DNA from: Sphingomonas canadensis
Lineage (GTDB): Bacteria; Pseudomonadota; Alphaproteobacteria; Sphingomonadales; Sphingomonadaceae
NCBI RefSeq assembly: GCF_026013525.1
Contig: NZ_JAPDRA010000008.1
Coordinates: 146,501-210,500, forward strand
Length of the DNA: 64,000 nucleotides
Direction: 5' to 3'
A model generated the notes under the pieces. The model saw only the letters and a program-made list of their open reading frames with translations, was not told the origin of the DNA and did no database searches. Positions 23,748 through 33,348 of this stretch are shown here, in pieces. The stretch's first letter is position 1. The number at the start of each line of letters is the position of its first letter. The translations under genes and the position numbers were made by a program.

Positions 23748-26700
23748 ATGCCCAAGATCAAAAGCACGCTGTCCAAGGCGTTCGAGGAGCGGCTGCTCGA
23801 AGGAGCGCTGCCGGGGGAGATAGAGGATTTCGGCGCCGCCGGACGCGCGGAGGCGGCCGCCTTCGTGGCGGAGGCCGCGGCGGAACGCGACGCGGGCGCC
23901 CCCCGCATCGCGCTGGCCACCTATCAGGACGGCGAGCGGCGGCGGATGCGGCTGGCGGTGATCAACGACGACATGCCGTTCCTGGTCGATTCGATCGCGG
24001 GCGCGATCGCGGCGCACGACATCGCGATCCACCGCATCCTGCACCCGGTGATCCCGGTGGTGCGCGACGGCGCGGGCGCGATTTCCGCCATCGGCGAGGG
24101 CAAGCCCGAATCGATGGTCTATATCGAGATGGACCGTGCCGACGCGAGAACGCGCCGCCTGCTGGTGGCCGATCTGGAGCGCACGCTGGAGCAGGTGCGC
24201 GACGCCGTGATGGACTGGCGCGCGCTGCAGGGCGCGATGGCGGCCGACGCCACCCACCTGCCCACGCCGGAGGGCACGGCGCTGCTGCAATGGTTCCTGG
24301 GCGGCGCGATGACGCTGCTGGCGCATGAGGAGTGGAAGACCGACGGCACCACCGGCGCCCAGCTCGGCATCGCGCGCTATGATCATGCCCAGCCGATCCT
24401 GGCCGAGGCATCGCGCAAGGCCGCGGTGGAGTGGTTCCGCGCGGGCGGCGAGCCGCCGCTGCTGCTCAAGTCGAACTGCATCTCCACCGTCCACCGGCGC
24501 GTTCCGCTGGACGTGGTGGTGGTCCCGGTGCTGACGGGCGCGGAGGTGAGCGCGCTTTCGATCCATGCCGGGCTGTGGACCAGCTCCGCGCTCTATTCGC
24601 TGCCCGAGGAGGTGCCGCTGCTGCGATCGCGGCTGAAGGCGCTGGAGGCGCGCTTCGGCTTCGATCCCAAGGGGCATACCGGCAAGGCGATGGCGCACGC
24701 GCTCGCCTCGCTCCCGCACGATCTGACGACCGCGTTCGATCCCGCCTCGCTCGAATCGCTGGTGCTGACGGCGATGTCGGTGGCGGACCGGCCGCGGCCC
24801 AAGCTGGCGCTGGTGCCCAGCCCGCTGAAACGCCACCTGTTCGCCTTCGTGTGGCTGCCCCGCGACGAGGTTTCCACCGGCCGCCGCGTGGCGATCGGCG
24901 AGATGCTGTCGGAAGCCGCCAATGCGCCGCTGATCGCCTGGGGCATCGCGGTGGAGGAAGGGCCTGTGGCGCTGCTGCGCTACACGCTCGATCTGCGCGG
25001 CGAAGGGCGGCTGCCCGACACCGGCGAACTGGACGATCGGCTGGAGCGGATGGTGCGCGGCTGGGTTCGGGCGGTGGAAGCCGCGCTGGCCGAACATGCC
25101 GGCGCCGGGGCGACGCGGCTGGCGCTACGCCACGCCGCCAGCTTCCCGCCCGCCTATCGCGCCGACGGCACCGCGGAAGAGGCCGCGCGCGACATCCTGC
25201 GCATCGCCACGCTGAGCTCCGACGGGGATCGTTCGGTGCGCATCTGCCCGCATCCGCGCAAGCCCGGCGCGTGGCGGATCAAGCTCTATCGCCGCGGCGG
25301 CGCGCTGGCGCTGTCGGACGCGGTGCCGGTGTTCGAGAATTTCGGCTTCCGCGTGATCGAGGAGGTGCCGACCCAGCTCACCGGCGAGCATGGCGCCTTC
25401 ATCCATGATTTCGAGGTGGCGCCCCCGCCCACCGGCGTGACCGCGCTGGAGCGTGAGCCCGCGCTGATCGAGCGCGCGATCGCCGCGGTGCTGGAGGGCA
25501 AGGCGGAGAACGACGCATTCAACCGCCTGATCGTCGAGGCCGGGATGCAGCCGCGCGCGGTGGTGCTGTTCCGCGCCTGGTTCCGCTACCTGCGCCAGAC
25601 GGGGCTCAGCTATGGCCTGGCGACGGTGGTGGACGCGCTGCGCCGCGCCCCCGCCGTCGCCGCGGCGCTGATCGAGCGGTTCGAGGCGGCGCACGATCCC
25701 GCACGCGCGGGCGATGCGACGGCGATCGAGGCCGCCGCCCGCGCCATCGACGCCGGGCTCGATCATGTCCAGGCGATCGACGACGACCGTATCCTGCGCA
25801 TGATCCGCGGCGTCGTGCTCGCCACGCTGCGCACCAACGCCTTCGCGCCCGCAGGCGCAGAGGCGCTGGCCTTCAAGCTGGAAAGCGCGAAGGTACCGGG
25901 CCTGCCCCAGCCGCTGCCGTGGCGCGAGATCTGGGTCTATTCGCCGCGGGTGGAAGGCATCCACCTGCGCGCCGGCCCCGTGGCGCGCGGCGGCCTGCGC
26001 TGGTCCGACCGGCGCGACGATTTCCGTACCGAGATCCTGGGGCTGATGAAGGCCCAGCGCGTGAAGAACGCGGTGATCGTGCCGACCGGGGCCAAGGGCG
26101 GCTTCTATCCCAAGCTGCTCCCCTCCCCCGCGCAGGACCGCGACGCCTGGCTGGCCGAGGGGACCGAGAGCTATCGCGTGTTCATCCGCGCGCTGCTTTC
26201 GATCACCGACAACATCGTCGGCGGCGCGGTGGTGCATCCGGACGGCGTGACCATCCTGGACGGCGAGGACCCCTATTTCGTCGTCGCCGCGGACAAGGGC
26301 ACCGCCACCTTCTCCGACGTCGCCAACGCGATCGCGATCGAGCGCGGCTTCTGGCTGGGCGACGCCTTCGCCTCGGGCGGCAGCCAGGGCTATGACCACA
26401 AGGCGATGGGGATCACCGCCAAGGGCGCCTGGGTGTCCGTCCAGCGGCACTTCCTGGAACTGGGCATCGACGTTCAGACGCAGAGCATCCGCGTGGCCGG
26501 ATGCGGCGACATGTCGGGCGACGTGTTCGGCAACGGCATGCTGCTGAGCCGGGCGATCAAGCTGGTGGCGGCGTTCGACCACCGCCACATCTTCCTGGAC
26601 CCCGATCCCGATCCCGCGAAGAGCTGGGCCGAGCGCGAGCGGATGTTCGGCCTGCCGCGATCGAGCTGGGCGGATTATGATCCGTCGCTGATCAGCAAGG

Positions 26701-28364
26701 GGGGCGGCGTCTTCGCGCGGACCGAGAAGTCGATCCCGCTCAGCCCCGAGGTGCAGGCGATGCTGGGCACCGGCGCGGCCGAGATGGAGCCCAGCGCGCT
26801 GATCTCCGCGATCCTGCGCGCGCAGGTGGACCTGATCTGGTTCGGCGGCATCGGCACCTATGTGAAGGCCGCATCCGAAAACCATGTCGAGGTGGGCGAT
26901 CCCGCCAACGACCGGCTGCGCGTCAACGCCGAGGAACTGCGCGCCCGCGCGGTAGGCGAAGGCGCCAATCTGGGCGTGACCCAGGCGGCGCGCATCGCCT
27001 TCGCGGCGCGCGGCGGGCGGATCAACACCGACTTCATCGACAATTCGGCCGGCGTCGATTGTTCGGACAATGAGGTCAACATCAAGATCGCGCTCAACCG
27101 CGAGATGATCGAGGGCCGGCTGGGCTTCGAGGACCGCAACGCCCTGCTCGCGGAGATGACCGGCGACGTGGCCCAGCTCGTGCTGGAGGACAACCGGCTG
27201 CAGACGCTGGCGCTGTCGTTCATGGAGAATGACGGCGCGGTGGCGCTGCCCAGCTATGTCCGCACGATCGAGATACTGGAGGCCGCAGGCCGGCTGGACC
27301 GCGCGGTGGAAGGGCTGGCGCCCAACGAGGAGCTGCTGCGCCGCGCGCAGGAGGGCCGCGGGCTGACCCGGCCGGAGCTGGCGGTGCTGCTGGCCAGCAC
27401 CAAGCTGGCGCTGCAGGACGCGGTGGAGAAGACCGGGCTGGGCCAGGATCCGGCGCTGTCCGCCGATCTGCACGCCGCCTTCCCGGCGGCGATGCAGGAA
27501 CGGTTCGGCACGGCGATCGACGAACACCGCCTGCGCGGCGAGATCGTCGCCACCAAGCTGGCCAACCGCATCGTCAACCGGCTGGGCGTGCTGCACCCGT
27601 TCGAGCTTTCCGAGGAGGAAGGCGCGGCGATGGGCGATATCGCGGCAATGTTCGTCGTCGCCGAGCGGCTGTTCGGCCTGCGCGCGCTGTGGGAAGCGAT
27701 CGAGACCGAGCCGATGGCGGAGGGCGCGCGCATCGCGCTGCTCGACGAGGTGGCGGTGGCGACGCGCGTCCATATCGCCGATCTGCTGCGCGTATGCCGC
27801 CCCGGCGCAGGCCCCGGCGAGGTGATCGCGCGGCTGCAGCCCGGCATCGACAGCCTGGGCCGCCAGGCGCGCGGGCTGTTGCTGGAGGAGGTGCGCGCGC
27901 AGAGCGGGCGGATCACGGCCAAGCTGGAGGCCGCGGGCGCCCCGCGCGGGCTGACGGACCGGGTGGTGCAGCTTTTCGAGCTGGACGGCGCGATCGGCCT
28001 GGCCGAGCTGGGCGAGCGGCGCGGCATCGGCGAGACCGAGCTGACCCGCGCCTTCACCCGGCTGGGCCAGGCGCTGGGGCTCGACTGGGCACAGTCGGTT
28101 GCCACGCGGATCACCACCGGCGATGTGTGGGAACGGCTGCTGATCGCCAGCCTGGCGCGCGATTTCCAGCAACTGCGGCTGGAGTTCCTGGCCCGCATCG
28201 ACGGCGCCGATCCCGAGGCGGGCGTCAACGCCTGGCTGGACGCCAACGCGGGCCGGGTGACGCAGTTCGCGGCGCTGGTGGCGCGCGCGCGGCAGGCGGC
28301 GAACCCCAATGCGGCGATGCTGGCCCAGATCGCCGGCCAGGCGCGGGTGCTGCTGGGCCGCTGA
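23748..28364 (+). CDS. gdhZ: NAD-specific glutamate dehydrogenase, large (L_180-type)
   Basis: The 1,538-residue product matches the large bacterial NAD-GDH family. It has an N-terminal regulatory part with ACT-like segments, then the catalytic core: YSPRVEGIHLRAGPVARGGL, RWSDRRDDFRTEILGLMKAQ, the lysine-bearing GAKGGFYPKL near 782-790, and the nucleotide-binding region VAGCGDMSGDVFGNGML. A long C-terminal helical domain follows. It oxidises glutamate to 2-oxoglutarate and ammonia with NAD+, feeding carbon into the TCA cycle. The ATG at 23748 was chosen because upstream codons are not conserved-looking. Size is normal for the family (about 1,540-1,620). It appears monocistronic. Confidence 0.95.
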   Translation: MPKIKSTLSKAFEERLLEGALPGEIEDFGAAGRAEAAAFVAEAAAERDAGAPRIALATYQDGERRRMRLAVINDDMPFLVDSIAGAIAAHDIAIHRILHPVIPVVRDGAGAISAIGEGKPESMVYIEMDRADARTRRLLVADLERTLEQVRDAVMDWRALQGAMAADATHLPTPEGTALLQWFLGGAMTLLAHEEWKTDGTTGAQLGIARYDHAQPILAEASRKAAVEWFRAGGEPPLLLKSNCISTVHRRVPLDVVVVPVLTGAEVSALSIHAGLWTSSALYSLPEEVPLLRSRLKALEARFGFDPKGHTGKAMAHALASLPHDLTTAFDPASLESLVLTAMSVADRPRPKLALVPSPLKRHLFAFVWLPRDEVSTGRRVAIGEMLSEAANAPLIAWGIAVEEGPVALLRYTLDLRGEGRLPDTGELDDRLERMVRGWVRAVEAALAEHAGAGATRLALRHAASFPPAYRADGTAEEAARDILRIATLSSDGDRSVRICPHPRKPGAWRIKLYRRGGALALSDAVPVFENFGFRVIEEVPTQLTGEHGAFIHDFEVAPPPTGVTALEREPALIERAIAAVLEGKAENDAFNRLIVEAGMQPRAVVLFRAWFRYLRQTGLSYGLATVVDALRRAPAVAAALIERFEAAHDPARAGDATAIEAAARAIDAGLDHVQAIDDDRILRMIRGVVLATLRTNAFAPAGAEALAFKLESAKVPGLPQPLPWREIWVYSPRVEGIHLRAGPVARGGLRWSDRRDDFRTEILGLMKAQRVKNAVIVPTGAKGGFYPKLLPSPAQDRDAWLAEGTESYRVFIRALLSITDNIVGGAVVHPDGVTILDGEDPYFVVAADKGTATFSDVANAIAIERGFWLGDAFASGGSQGYDHKAMGITAKGAWVSVQRHFLELGIDVQTQSIRVAGCGDMSGDVFGNGMLLSRAIKLVAAFDHRHIFLDPDPDPAKSWAERERMFGLPRSSWADYDPSLISKGGGVFARTEKSIPLSPEVQAMLGTGAAEMEPSALISAILRAQVDLIWFGGIGTYVKAASENHVEVGDPANDRLRVNAEELRARAVGEGANLGVTQAARIAFAARGGRINTDFIDNSAGVDCSDNEVNIKIALNREMIEGRLGFEDRNALLAEMTGDVAQLVLEDNRLQTLALSFMENDGAVALPSYVRTIEILEAAGRLDRAVEGLAPNEELLRRAQEGRGLTRPELAVLLASTKLALQDAVEKTGLGQDPALSADLHAAFPAAMQERFGTAIDEHRLRGEIVATKLANRIVNRLGVLHPFELSEEEGAAMGDIAAMFVVAERLFGLRALWEAIETEPMAEGARIALLDEVAVATRVHIADLLRVCRPGAGPGEVIARLQPGIDSLGRQARGLLLEEVRAQSGRITAKLEAAGAPRGLTDRVVQLFELDGAIGLAELGERRGIGETELTRAFTRLGQALGLDWAQSVATRITTGDVWERLLIASLARDFQQLRLEFLARIDGADPEAGVNAWLDANAGRVTQFAALVARARQAANPNAAMLAQIAGQARVLLGR

Positions 28365-28558
28365 TACCGGGCCGGAACCGGACCCCGGATCGAAGCGCCA
28401 CACCGGCGCTTTTCCGGAGCCGGTTTCCGCCCGTTCGAAGCCGGCGCCCGCCATCCCGGCCGGGCGGCCGCTGGCCCTCCTGGACTGCGCCGGGGAGCCA
28501 GCCTGCTTCAACGCTTGCGGTCCGTGGAACGGGCGGAGGCGACCCGCCCCCGGTCCCT

Positions 28559-29677
28559 TCAGCCCGCGGTCTTGCGCCCGGCCGCCTGGCGCTGGCGCTC
28601 GGCCAGTGCCCCGCGCCACTTGCGCGCGCGCCACCACATGATGATCCCGGTGATCGACAGCACCGTGGGCAGCAGGCCGCCCAGGAACACGATGAGCTGC
28701 CACCAGAAGGGCATGCCCTGCCCGTCGTGGATCTGCCGCATCGTGCGCGACAGCGTCTGCGGCGGGCGGCCGGCGGGCTGCGAGACCTTGGTCTCGCCGC
28801 TTGCGTCCTTCACGGTCACGCTGGCGCGGCCGATCTCGATGGCCCATTCGGGCTTCACGTCGGTCGGCCAGGTCACCGATCGTACCGGCCCCGCCTGGGC
28901 GGACTGCGCGCCCGCGACGGCCGCATCCAGCGGCGTGGCGGGCTGCTCGATCGGCTTGGCGCGCATCATCGCGGCACGGCTGGGGCCGGTCGCGGCCGGA
29001 CGCGGACCATCGAAGCCCGAGAAGGCGGAGGGGAAGGAAATCCACACCCCCGTCAGCGACAGCACGAACAGCGGCACCGAGATCCAGAAGCCGAGCAGAT
29101 AGTGAAGGTTGCTGTCGGTGTTCGCATGCCGCTTCCACCGGAAGCCGCGCCGCACGCTGCCGCTGAGCGGCCACCACAGCCAGATGCCGGTGAGCGACGA
29201 TATCACCATCGCCACGCCCACCCAGCCCACGATCGGCCGCCCCCATTCGGGAATCATCAGCGATCCGTGGATCACGTGCATCACCTGAAACACGGTGGAG
29301 CCGACATATTCCTTGTCGATCACCCGCGCATCCTTGGGATCCAGATAGATGTTGATCCGTTCCGGACGGCCGCCCTTCACGGGCTTGGTGGCGGTGGCAA
29401 GCACCGGCTCGCCCGCCTCGCCGGGCAGGGTCAGCTTGGTCAGCGCCTCGCCGGGGGAAAGCTGCGCGCGGGCCGCATCGGCATAGGTCGCGGGCGCCAG
29501 CGCCGCCGGACCTTCCACCGCGTAGCGATCGGGATGGATCACGCGCAGCAGCGGATCGTGCCACACCAGCGCGAATCCGGTCACGCACAGCGGCAGGATG
29601 GCGATCGCGAGCAGCAGCCCGATCCATTTGTGGAACTGGAACCACAGCTTGCGGAGGCGGACCATGTTCATGCGCAT
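28559..29677 (-). CDS. PepSY-associated TM protein (iron-uptake-linked)
   Basis: This 372-residue membrane protein has TM helices at about 12-38 (KWIGLLLAIAILPLCVTGFALVW), 140-165, 190-215 and near the C-terminus (WWQLIVFLGGLLPTVLSITG). The arrangement is that of PepSY_TM proteins. These often accompany TonB-dependent siderophore receptors and are thought to take part in periplasmic reduction or release of ferric siderophores. It lies downstream of the PiuC-type gene and the receptor in one minus-strand group. The first ATG at 29677 gives the full first TM helix; the internal ATGs (29671, 29665) are possible. Confidence 0.85.
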   Translation of the reverse strand: MRMNMVRLRKLWFQFHKWIGLLLAIAILPLCVTGFALVWHDPLLRVIHPDRYAVEGPAALAPATYADAARAQLSPGEALTKLTLPGEAGEPVLATATKPVKGGRPERINIYLDPKDARVIDKEYVGSTVFQVMHVIHGSLMIPEWGRPIVGWVGVAMVISSLTGIWLWWPLSGSVRRGFRWKRHANTDSNLHYLLGFWISVPLFVLSLTGVWISFPSAFSGFDGPRPAATGPSRAAMMRAKPIEQPATPLDAAVAGAQSAQAGPVRSVTWPTDVKPEWAIEIGRASVTVKDASGETKVSQPAGRPPQTLSRTMRQIHDGQGMPFWWQLIVFLGGLLPTVLSITGIIMWWRARKWRGALAERQRQAAGRKTAG

Positions 29678-29769
29678 ACCCCTTTCGCCGCGCCGATCGC
29701 AGCGGCGCTATTGCAAGTCAATCGCGATAATTGTCGCAAGATGTCACGTCCCGGCCGCCGGTCCACGGC

Positions 29770-30453
29770 TCAGCTATCGGCCCAGCGGCGCAGCAGATTG
29801 TGATAGACGCCGGTCAGCTCGATCACCGAGCGATCGTCCTGGCCAAGCTGGCCGCCGAGCCGCTGTACCGCCTGGTCCAGCTCGAACAATAGCCGCCGGG
29901 CACCATCGTCGCGCACCATGGACTGGAGCCAGAAAAAGCTGGCCACGCGGCACCCGCGCGTGACGGGCTCGACGCGGTGGAGGCTCGACGAGGGATAGAG
30001 GATCGCGTGCCCCGCGGGCAGCTTGACCGACTGGACGCCATATTGGTCCTCGATCAGCAGGTCGCCGCCGTCATAGGCTTCGGGCGCCTCCAGGAACACC
30101 GTCATCGACAGGTCCGATCGCACGCGGAACTCGGTGCCGCGCTGAATGCGCACCGCATTGTCGACATGCGTGCCGAACGCCTGCCCGCCGGAATAGCGGT
30201 TGAACAGCGGCGGGAAGACCTTGAGCGGCAGTGCGGCCGCGACGAACAGCGGCGACTTGCCGAGCGCATCGAGGATGATCGCTCCGGCCTCGCGCGCGGC
30301 CGCTCCGGCTTCCGCAAGCTGCTCGTTGCGCTTGGCCAGCGCGGCCTGGGGGCCGGAGGTGACGTTTCCGTCGACCCATTCGCCCGCGTCGGTGATGGCG
30401 CGGACGCGCGCCAGCGCGGCGGCATCGAGCAGGTCGGGGATCGCGATCAGCAT
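29770..30453 (-). CDS. Fe(II)/2-oxoglutarate-dependent PKHD-type hydroxylase (PiuC/YbiX)
   Basis: The 227-residue protein has the double-stranded beta-helix iron triad H96-x-D98 and H159, with R169 for 2-oxoglutarate ([19 protein letters not shown]). This matches PiuC/YbiX enzymes, which sit beside catecholate siderophore receptors and are iron-regulated; their substrate is not firmly known. It is 95 bp downstream of the TonB receptor stop and probably co-transcribed with it. Length is standard (about 225). Confidence 0.93.
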   Translation of the reverse strand: MLIAIPDLLDAAALARVRAITDAGEWVDGNVTSGPQAALAKRNEQLAEAGAAAREAGAIILDALGKSPLFVAAALPLKVFPPLFNRYSGGQAFGTHVDNAVRIQRGTEFRVRSDLSMTVFLEAPEAYDGGDLLIEDQYGVQSVKLPAGHAILYPSSSLHRVEPVTRGCRVASFFWLQSMVRDDGARRLLFELDQAVQRLGGQLGQDDRSVIELTGVYHNLLRRWADS

Positions 30454-30548
30454 CGGAAGAACTCTCTACAGCAGGATGGCCCGGAACCGAACCGTCATCC
30501 CGGCCAGGCCGGGATGACGGCGCGAGGAAGGGCTGTCCTTGTCCTCCC

Positions 30549-32996
30549 TCAAAAGCTGTAGAACAGGCTGAACACCGCCGAACGCCGCTCGCCCGGCGTC
30601 GCCCAGCCGCCGGTGATCGCGCCGGTGGTTGCGTTCACATTGTTGCGGATGCCGGTGTAGTAGCGCTCGTCGGTCAGGTTCTGCACGTTAAGCTGCACCG
30701 TCAGCCCCTGCGTCACCGGATAGGAGACGAACAGCCGGTGGACGAGATAGTCGTCCGAACGGAACTGGGGGGTGAGCTGCCCGCCGGCCAGCACCTGGTT
30801 GTTGAGCGCGAACGCGCCCTGATAGGTGGCGCCATAGCCAACCTCCAGCCCGAACGGCAGGCGATAGCTGGTGAACAGGCTACCCGAGTTGCGCGGGGTC
30901 TGCAGCATCTCCTGCCCGGCCTGGGGATCGGGGACGGCCACGCTGTTGGCGCAGCCCGCCGCGCCCGGCGTGGCAAGGCAGAAGTCCGACACGCTCTGCA
31001 GCACCGTGCCGTCCAGCCAGGTGTAATTGGCGAAGACTGTCCAGGCATCGGTGATGCGGCCGGTGGTGCCCAGCGCGACGCCGTCCACCCGCGAACGGCC
31101 GTCGAGCACCTGCAGCGACGCCGGCTGCGACGGATCGTTCGAGGCGACGCGGAAATTGCTGCGTTCGTTGCGGAAGAACGCCGCGGTGAGCTGGAGCTTG
31201 CGGTCGAGCACGTCCGCCTTCACGCCCACCTCATAGTTGCGCGCGGTTTCCGGCGCGGTGGCGCAGGGGTCCGCCGCGCCCGGCGCGGCGACCACGCCGC
31301 AGCCCAGGCGGACCGTGGCCGAGGACGGCGTCTTCGAATTGCCATAGGCCGCATAGAGGCTCACGTCCTCAACCGGCTTCACCACCACACCGAAGCGATA
31401 GGAAAACAGGCTCTCGTCGCTGGTCTGCGGTGCGGCCTGAAGCGCGGTGAGCGGCGTCGTCCCCGGCGGCACCGTCAGCAGCGGGATCGCACGGAAGGTG
31501 GCCTTGTTGTTCTCCCAGCGGACGCCTGCGTTCAGCTCGACGATGCCCAGCTCCAGCGTGTCGAAGGCATAGACGGCGGCATTGCGGCTGTGCGACTTCG
31601 ATACCGCGGTCACCGTCAGGTTGCGCGGGCCGGAATAGACGCTGTTCGGGTTCGAAAGGCTCATCTGCGGCAGCGGCGACACCGCCGATCCATCGGGGTT
31701 GCGCGCCAGCGAGGCGGTGGTGATTCCGTAATCCTCCCAGGAAAGCGCACCGCCGATCACCAGCGTATTGCGGATGCCATCGCGATCACCCGAGACGATG
31801 CGAACGTCCGACTGGTTGACGAAGAGCTGGTTCTCCTGATCGCGCACCAGCCCGCGCGGGCCGGACGGCAGGTACATGCCCGGCGCCAGCGTGCCGGGGC
31901 AGGCGATGCCGGTGGTGGCGGCGCCGGTCGCGCCCACGGGCTGGAGGCCGGTGGAAGTCAGGCAGAACGTGCCCTGCGGCGCGCTGGTCTGGCTGTACTG
32001 GCCGACGCGCTGCCAGCGGGTGAGGTTGCGTACCGACACCGCGTCGCTGAAGCTGTGGACGAAGGTGGCGGTCAGGCGATCGACCGTGGTCTCCTGAAGG
32101 TCCAGGTTCGAATAGCCGAAATAGTCGCTATCATCGACGCCGGGCAGCGGGCCATCGTTCACCAGGCTCTTGAAATAGGGCACGCCATAGACGGGCGTGT
32201 TGTTATCGCGCTGGTGGACATAGGCCAGCGTCAGGCTGGTCGGGCCGTCGATGCCGAAGGTGATCGCGGGTGCCACGCCCCAGCGCTTGTACTGCTCCAC
32301 GTCGCGGCCGGGCACGTCGTTGCGATGATAGACCGCGTTGAGCCGCACCGCGATCAGCGGCGAGACGCGGTGGTTGGCGTCGATCGCGCCGCGATAGTAA
32401 TTGTCGGTGCCGATGGCGGCCTGGGCAATCACCAGATCGTCGCTGCGCGGCGCCTTCGACACCAGGTTGACGGTGCCGCCGACCGATCCGGAGCCGTTGA
32501 ACACCGAATTGGCGCCGTTGTAGACCTCGATCTGCTGGAGGTTGAACGGATCGGTGCGGCTGTACTGCGCGCTGTCGCGAACGCCGTCGACGGTGATGTC
32601 GTTGTTCGCCGAATAGCCGCGCAGGTTGATCGAATCGCCATATCCGCCGCCGCCCTCACCCGCGCCGAAGGTGATGCCGGGAATGGTGGCCAGCGCGTCG
32701 CGCAGCGTGAGCAGGTTCTGCTTGCGGATCACCTGATCGCTGACGACCGTCACGGTCTGCGGCGTATCGCGCAGCGGCTGGGTCGCCTTGGGGCTCTCCA
32801 CCTCGCCTTCCACCAGTTCGCCGGTGACCACGATCTCGCGGCGGTCCTGATCGCTGCCGGCATCCGGCGCCTCGCCGGCATAGGCGGCGTCGGCGTCATC
32901 GCCCGGCGCGGCGGCGAGCACCGCTCCACCGCTGGAGATGAAGCCAACACAGGCGAGCGCAAGAAAGGCCGGGCGGGCCGAAGAAACACGAGTCAC
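30549..32996 (-). CDS. TonB-dependent siderophore receptor (Fiu-like)
   Basis: The 815-residue protein has a signal peptide (about 1-29), a TonB box REIVVTGE near 54-61, and a plug domain (RDTPQTVTVVSDQVIRKQNL; LRDALATIPGITF; DSINLRGYSANNDITVDGV). The 22-strand barrel ends in a terminal Phe (FSLFYSF), as expected for outer-membrane insertion. The plug signature and neighbours (PiuC, PepSY) point to ferric catecholate siderophores. The start is a GTG at 32996 with AGGGGA upstream. Two Fur-like boxes precede it at 33036-33078, so iron repression is likely. Confidence 0.93.
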   Translation of the reverse strand: MTRVSSARPAFLALACVGFISSGGAVLAAAPGDDADAAYAGEAPDAGSDQDRREIVVTGELVEGEVESPKATQPLRDTPQTVTVVSDQVIRKQNLLTLRDALATIPGITFGAGEGGGGYGDSINLRGYSANNDITVDGVRDSAQYSRTDPFNLQQIEVYNGANSVFNGSGSVGGTVNLVSKAPRSDDLVIAQAAIGTDNYYRGAIDANHRVSPLIAVRLNAVYHRNDVPGRDVEQYKRWGVAPAITFGIDGPTSLTLAYVHQRDNNTPVYGVPYFKSLVNDGPLPGVDDSDYFGYSNLDLQETTVDRLTATFVHSFSDAVSVRNLTRWQRVGQYSQTSAPQGTFCLTSTGLQPVGATGAATTGIACPGTLAPGMYLPSGPRGLVRDQENQLFVNQSDVRIVSGDRDGIRNTLVIGGALSWEDYGITTASLARNPDGSAVSPLPQMSLSNPNSVYSGPRNLTVTAVSKSHSRNAAVYAFDTLELGIVELNAGVRWENNKATFRAIPLLTVPPGTTPLTALQAAPQTSDESLFSYRFGVVVKPVEDVSLYAAYGNSKTPSSATVRLGCGVVAAPGAADPCATAPETARNYEVGVKADVLDRKLQLTAAFFRNERSNFRVASNDPSQPASLQVLDGRSRVDGVALGTTGRITDAWTVFANYTWLDGTVLQSVSDFCLATPGAAGCANSVAVPDPQAGQEMLQTPRNSGSLFTSYRLPFGLEVGYGATYQGAFALNNQVLAGGQLTPQFRSDDYLVHRLFVSYPVTQGLTVQLNVQNLTDERYYTGIRNNVNATTGAITGGWATPGERRSAVFSLFYSF

Positions 32997-33035
32997 GGAG
33001 CAGTCCCCTGGATATTGTTCTCGGGGCCCAGCTAT

Positions 33036-33050
33036 TGAGAGTCGTTCGCA
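33036..33050. promoter_or_regulatory. Fur-like 7-1-7 site, proximal copy
   Basis: TGAGAGT, C, GTTCGCA fits the 7-1-7 pattern of alphaproteobacterial Fur boxes (TGAGAAT-N-ATTCTCA type) imperfectly. It lies 40 bp upstream of the receptor start. A better copy is 28 bp further upstream. Confidence 0.4.
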
Positions 33051-33059
33051 GTGTCAACG

Positions 33060-33338
33060 CTAATGAGAGTGGTTCTCAATTTCTCTGTTCGATTTTCCGG
33101 CCTGATCCATCAGCCAGCTCCGCAGCGCGCTGGCCAGATTGGGCGGGTCGTGCGCCTGGATGCGGGCGTGATCGATCGCGGCGACCAGCGCGCTGAGCGG
33201 CAGCCCGCGCGCCGCCGCGGCCTCCTCCAGCGCCTGCCAGAACAGCGGCTCCAGGCTGATCGAAGTGGGGTGGCCGGCGATGGTGACCGATCGCTTCACC
33301 GGGCCATGGAAGCCGCCGGAGGGCGGGCCGATCGTCAC
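33060..33338 (-). CDS. RHH_4-type ribbon-helix-helix protein
   Basis: This 92-residue protein has VKRSVTIAGHPTSISLEPLF, then FWQALEEAAAARGLPLSALV, a pattern typical of the RHH_4 family in alphaproteobacteria (often next to fumarase or other core genes). Residues 80-92 are polar. It lies between cobT (10 bp upstream, same strand) and the siderophore receptor. DNA binding is expected from the fold; targets are unknown. A start at 33338 keeps the conserved N-terminal KRSVTI segment. Confidence 0.8.
   Translation of the reverse strand: MTIGPPSGGFHGPVKRSVTIAGHPTSISLEPLFWQALEEAAAARGLPLSALVAAIDHARIQAHDPPNLASALRSWLMDQAGKSNREIENHSH
33064..33078. promoter_or_regulatory. Fur-like 7-1-7 site, distal copy
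   Basis: TGAGAGT, G, GTTCTCA is a 7-1-7 near-palindrome with five of seven arm positions symmetrical. It lies 68 bp upstream of the receptor start and overlaps the last codons of the upstream RHH gene. Tandem sites support Fur control of the receptor-piuC-pepSY group. Confidence 0.5.
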
Positions 33339-33348
33339 GGCCGCTGGT

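Noticed and set aside
25125..29645. A 1,506-codon open frame on the minus strand
   Set aside because: It is antisense to the glutamate dehydrogenase and PepSY genes, His/Arg/Gln-rich and without any domain; such frames are common opposite GC-rich genes.
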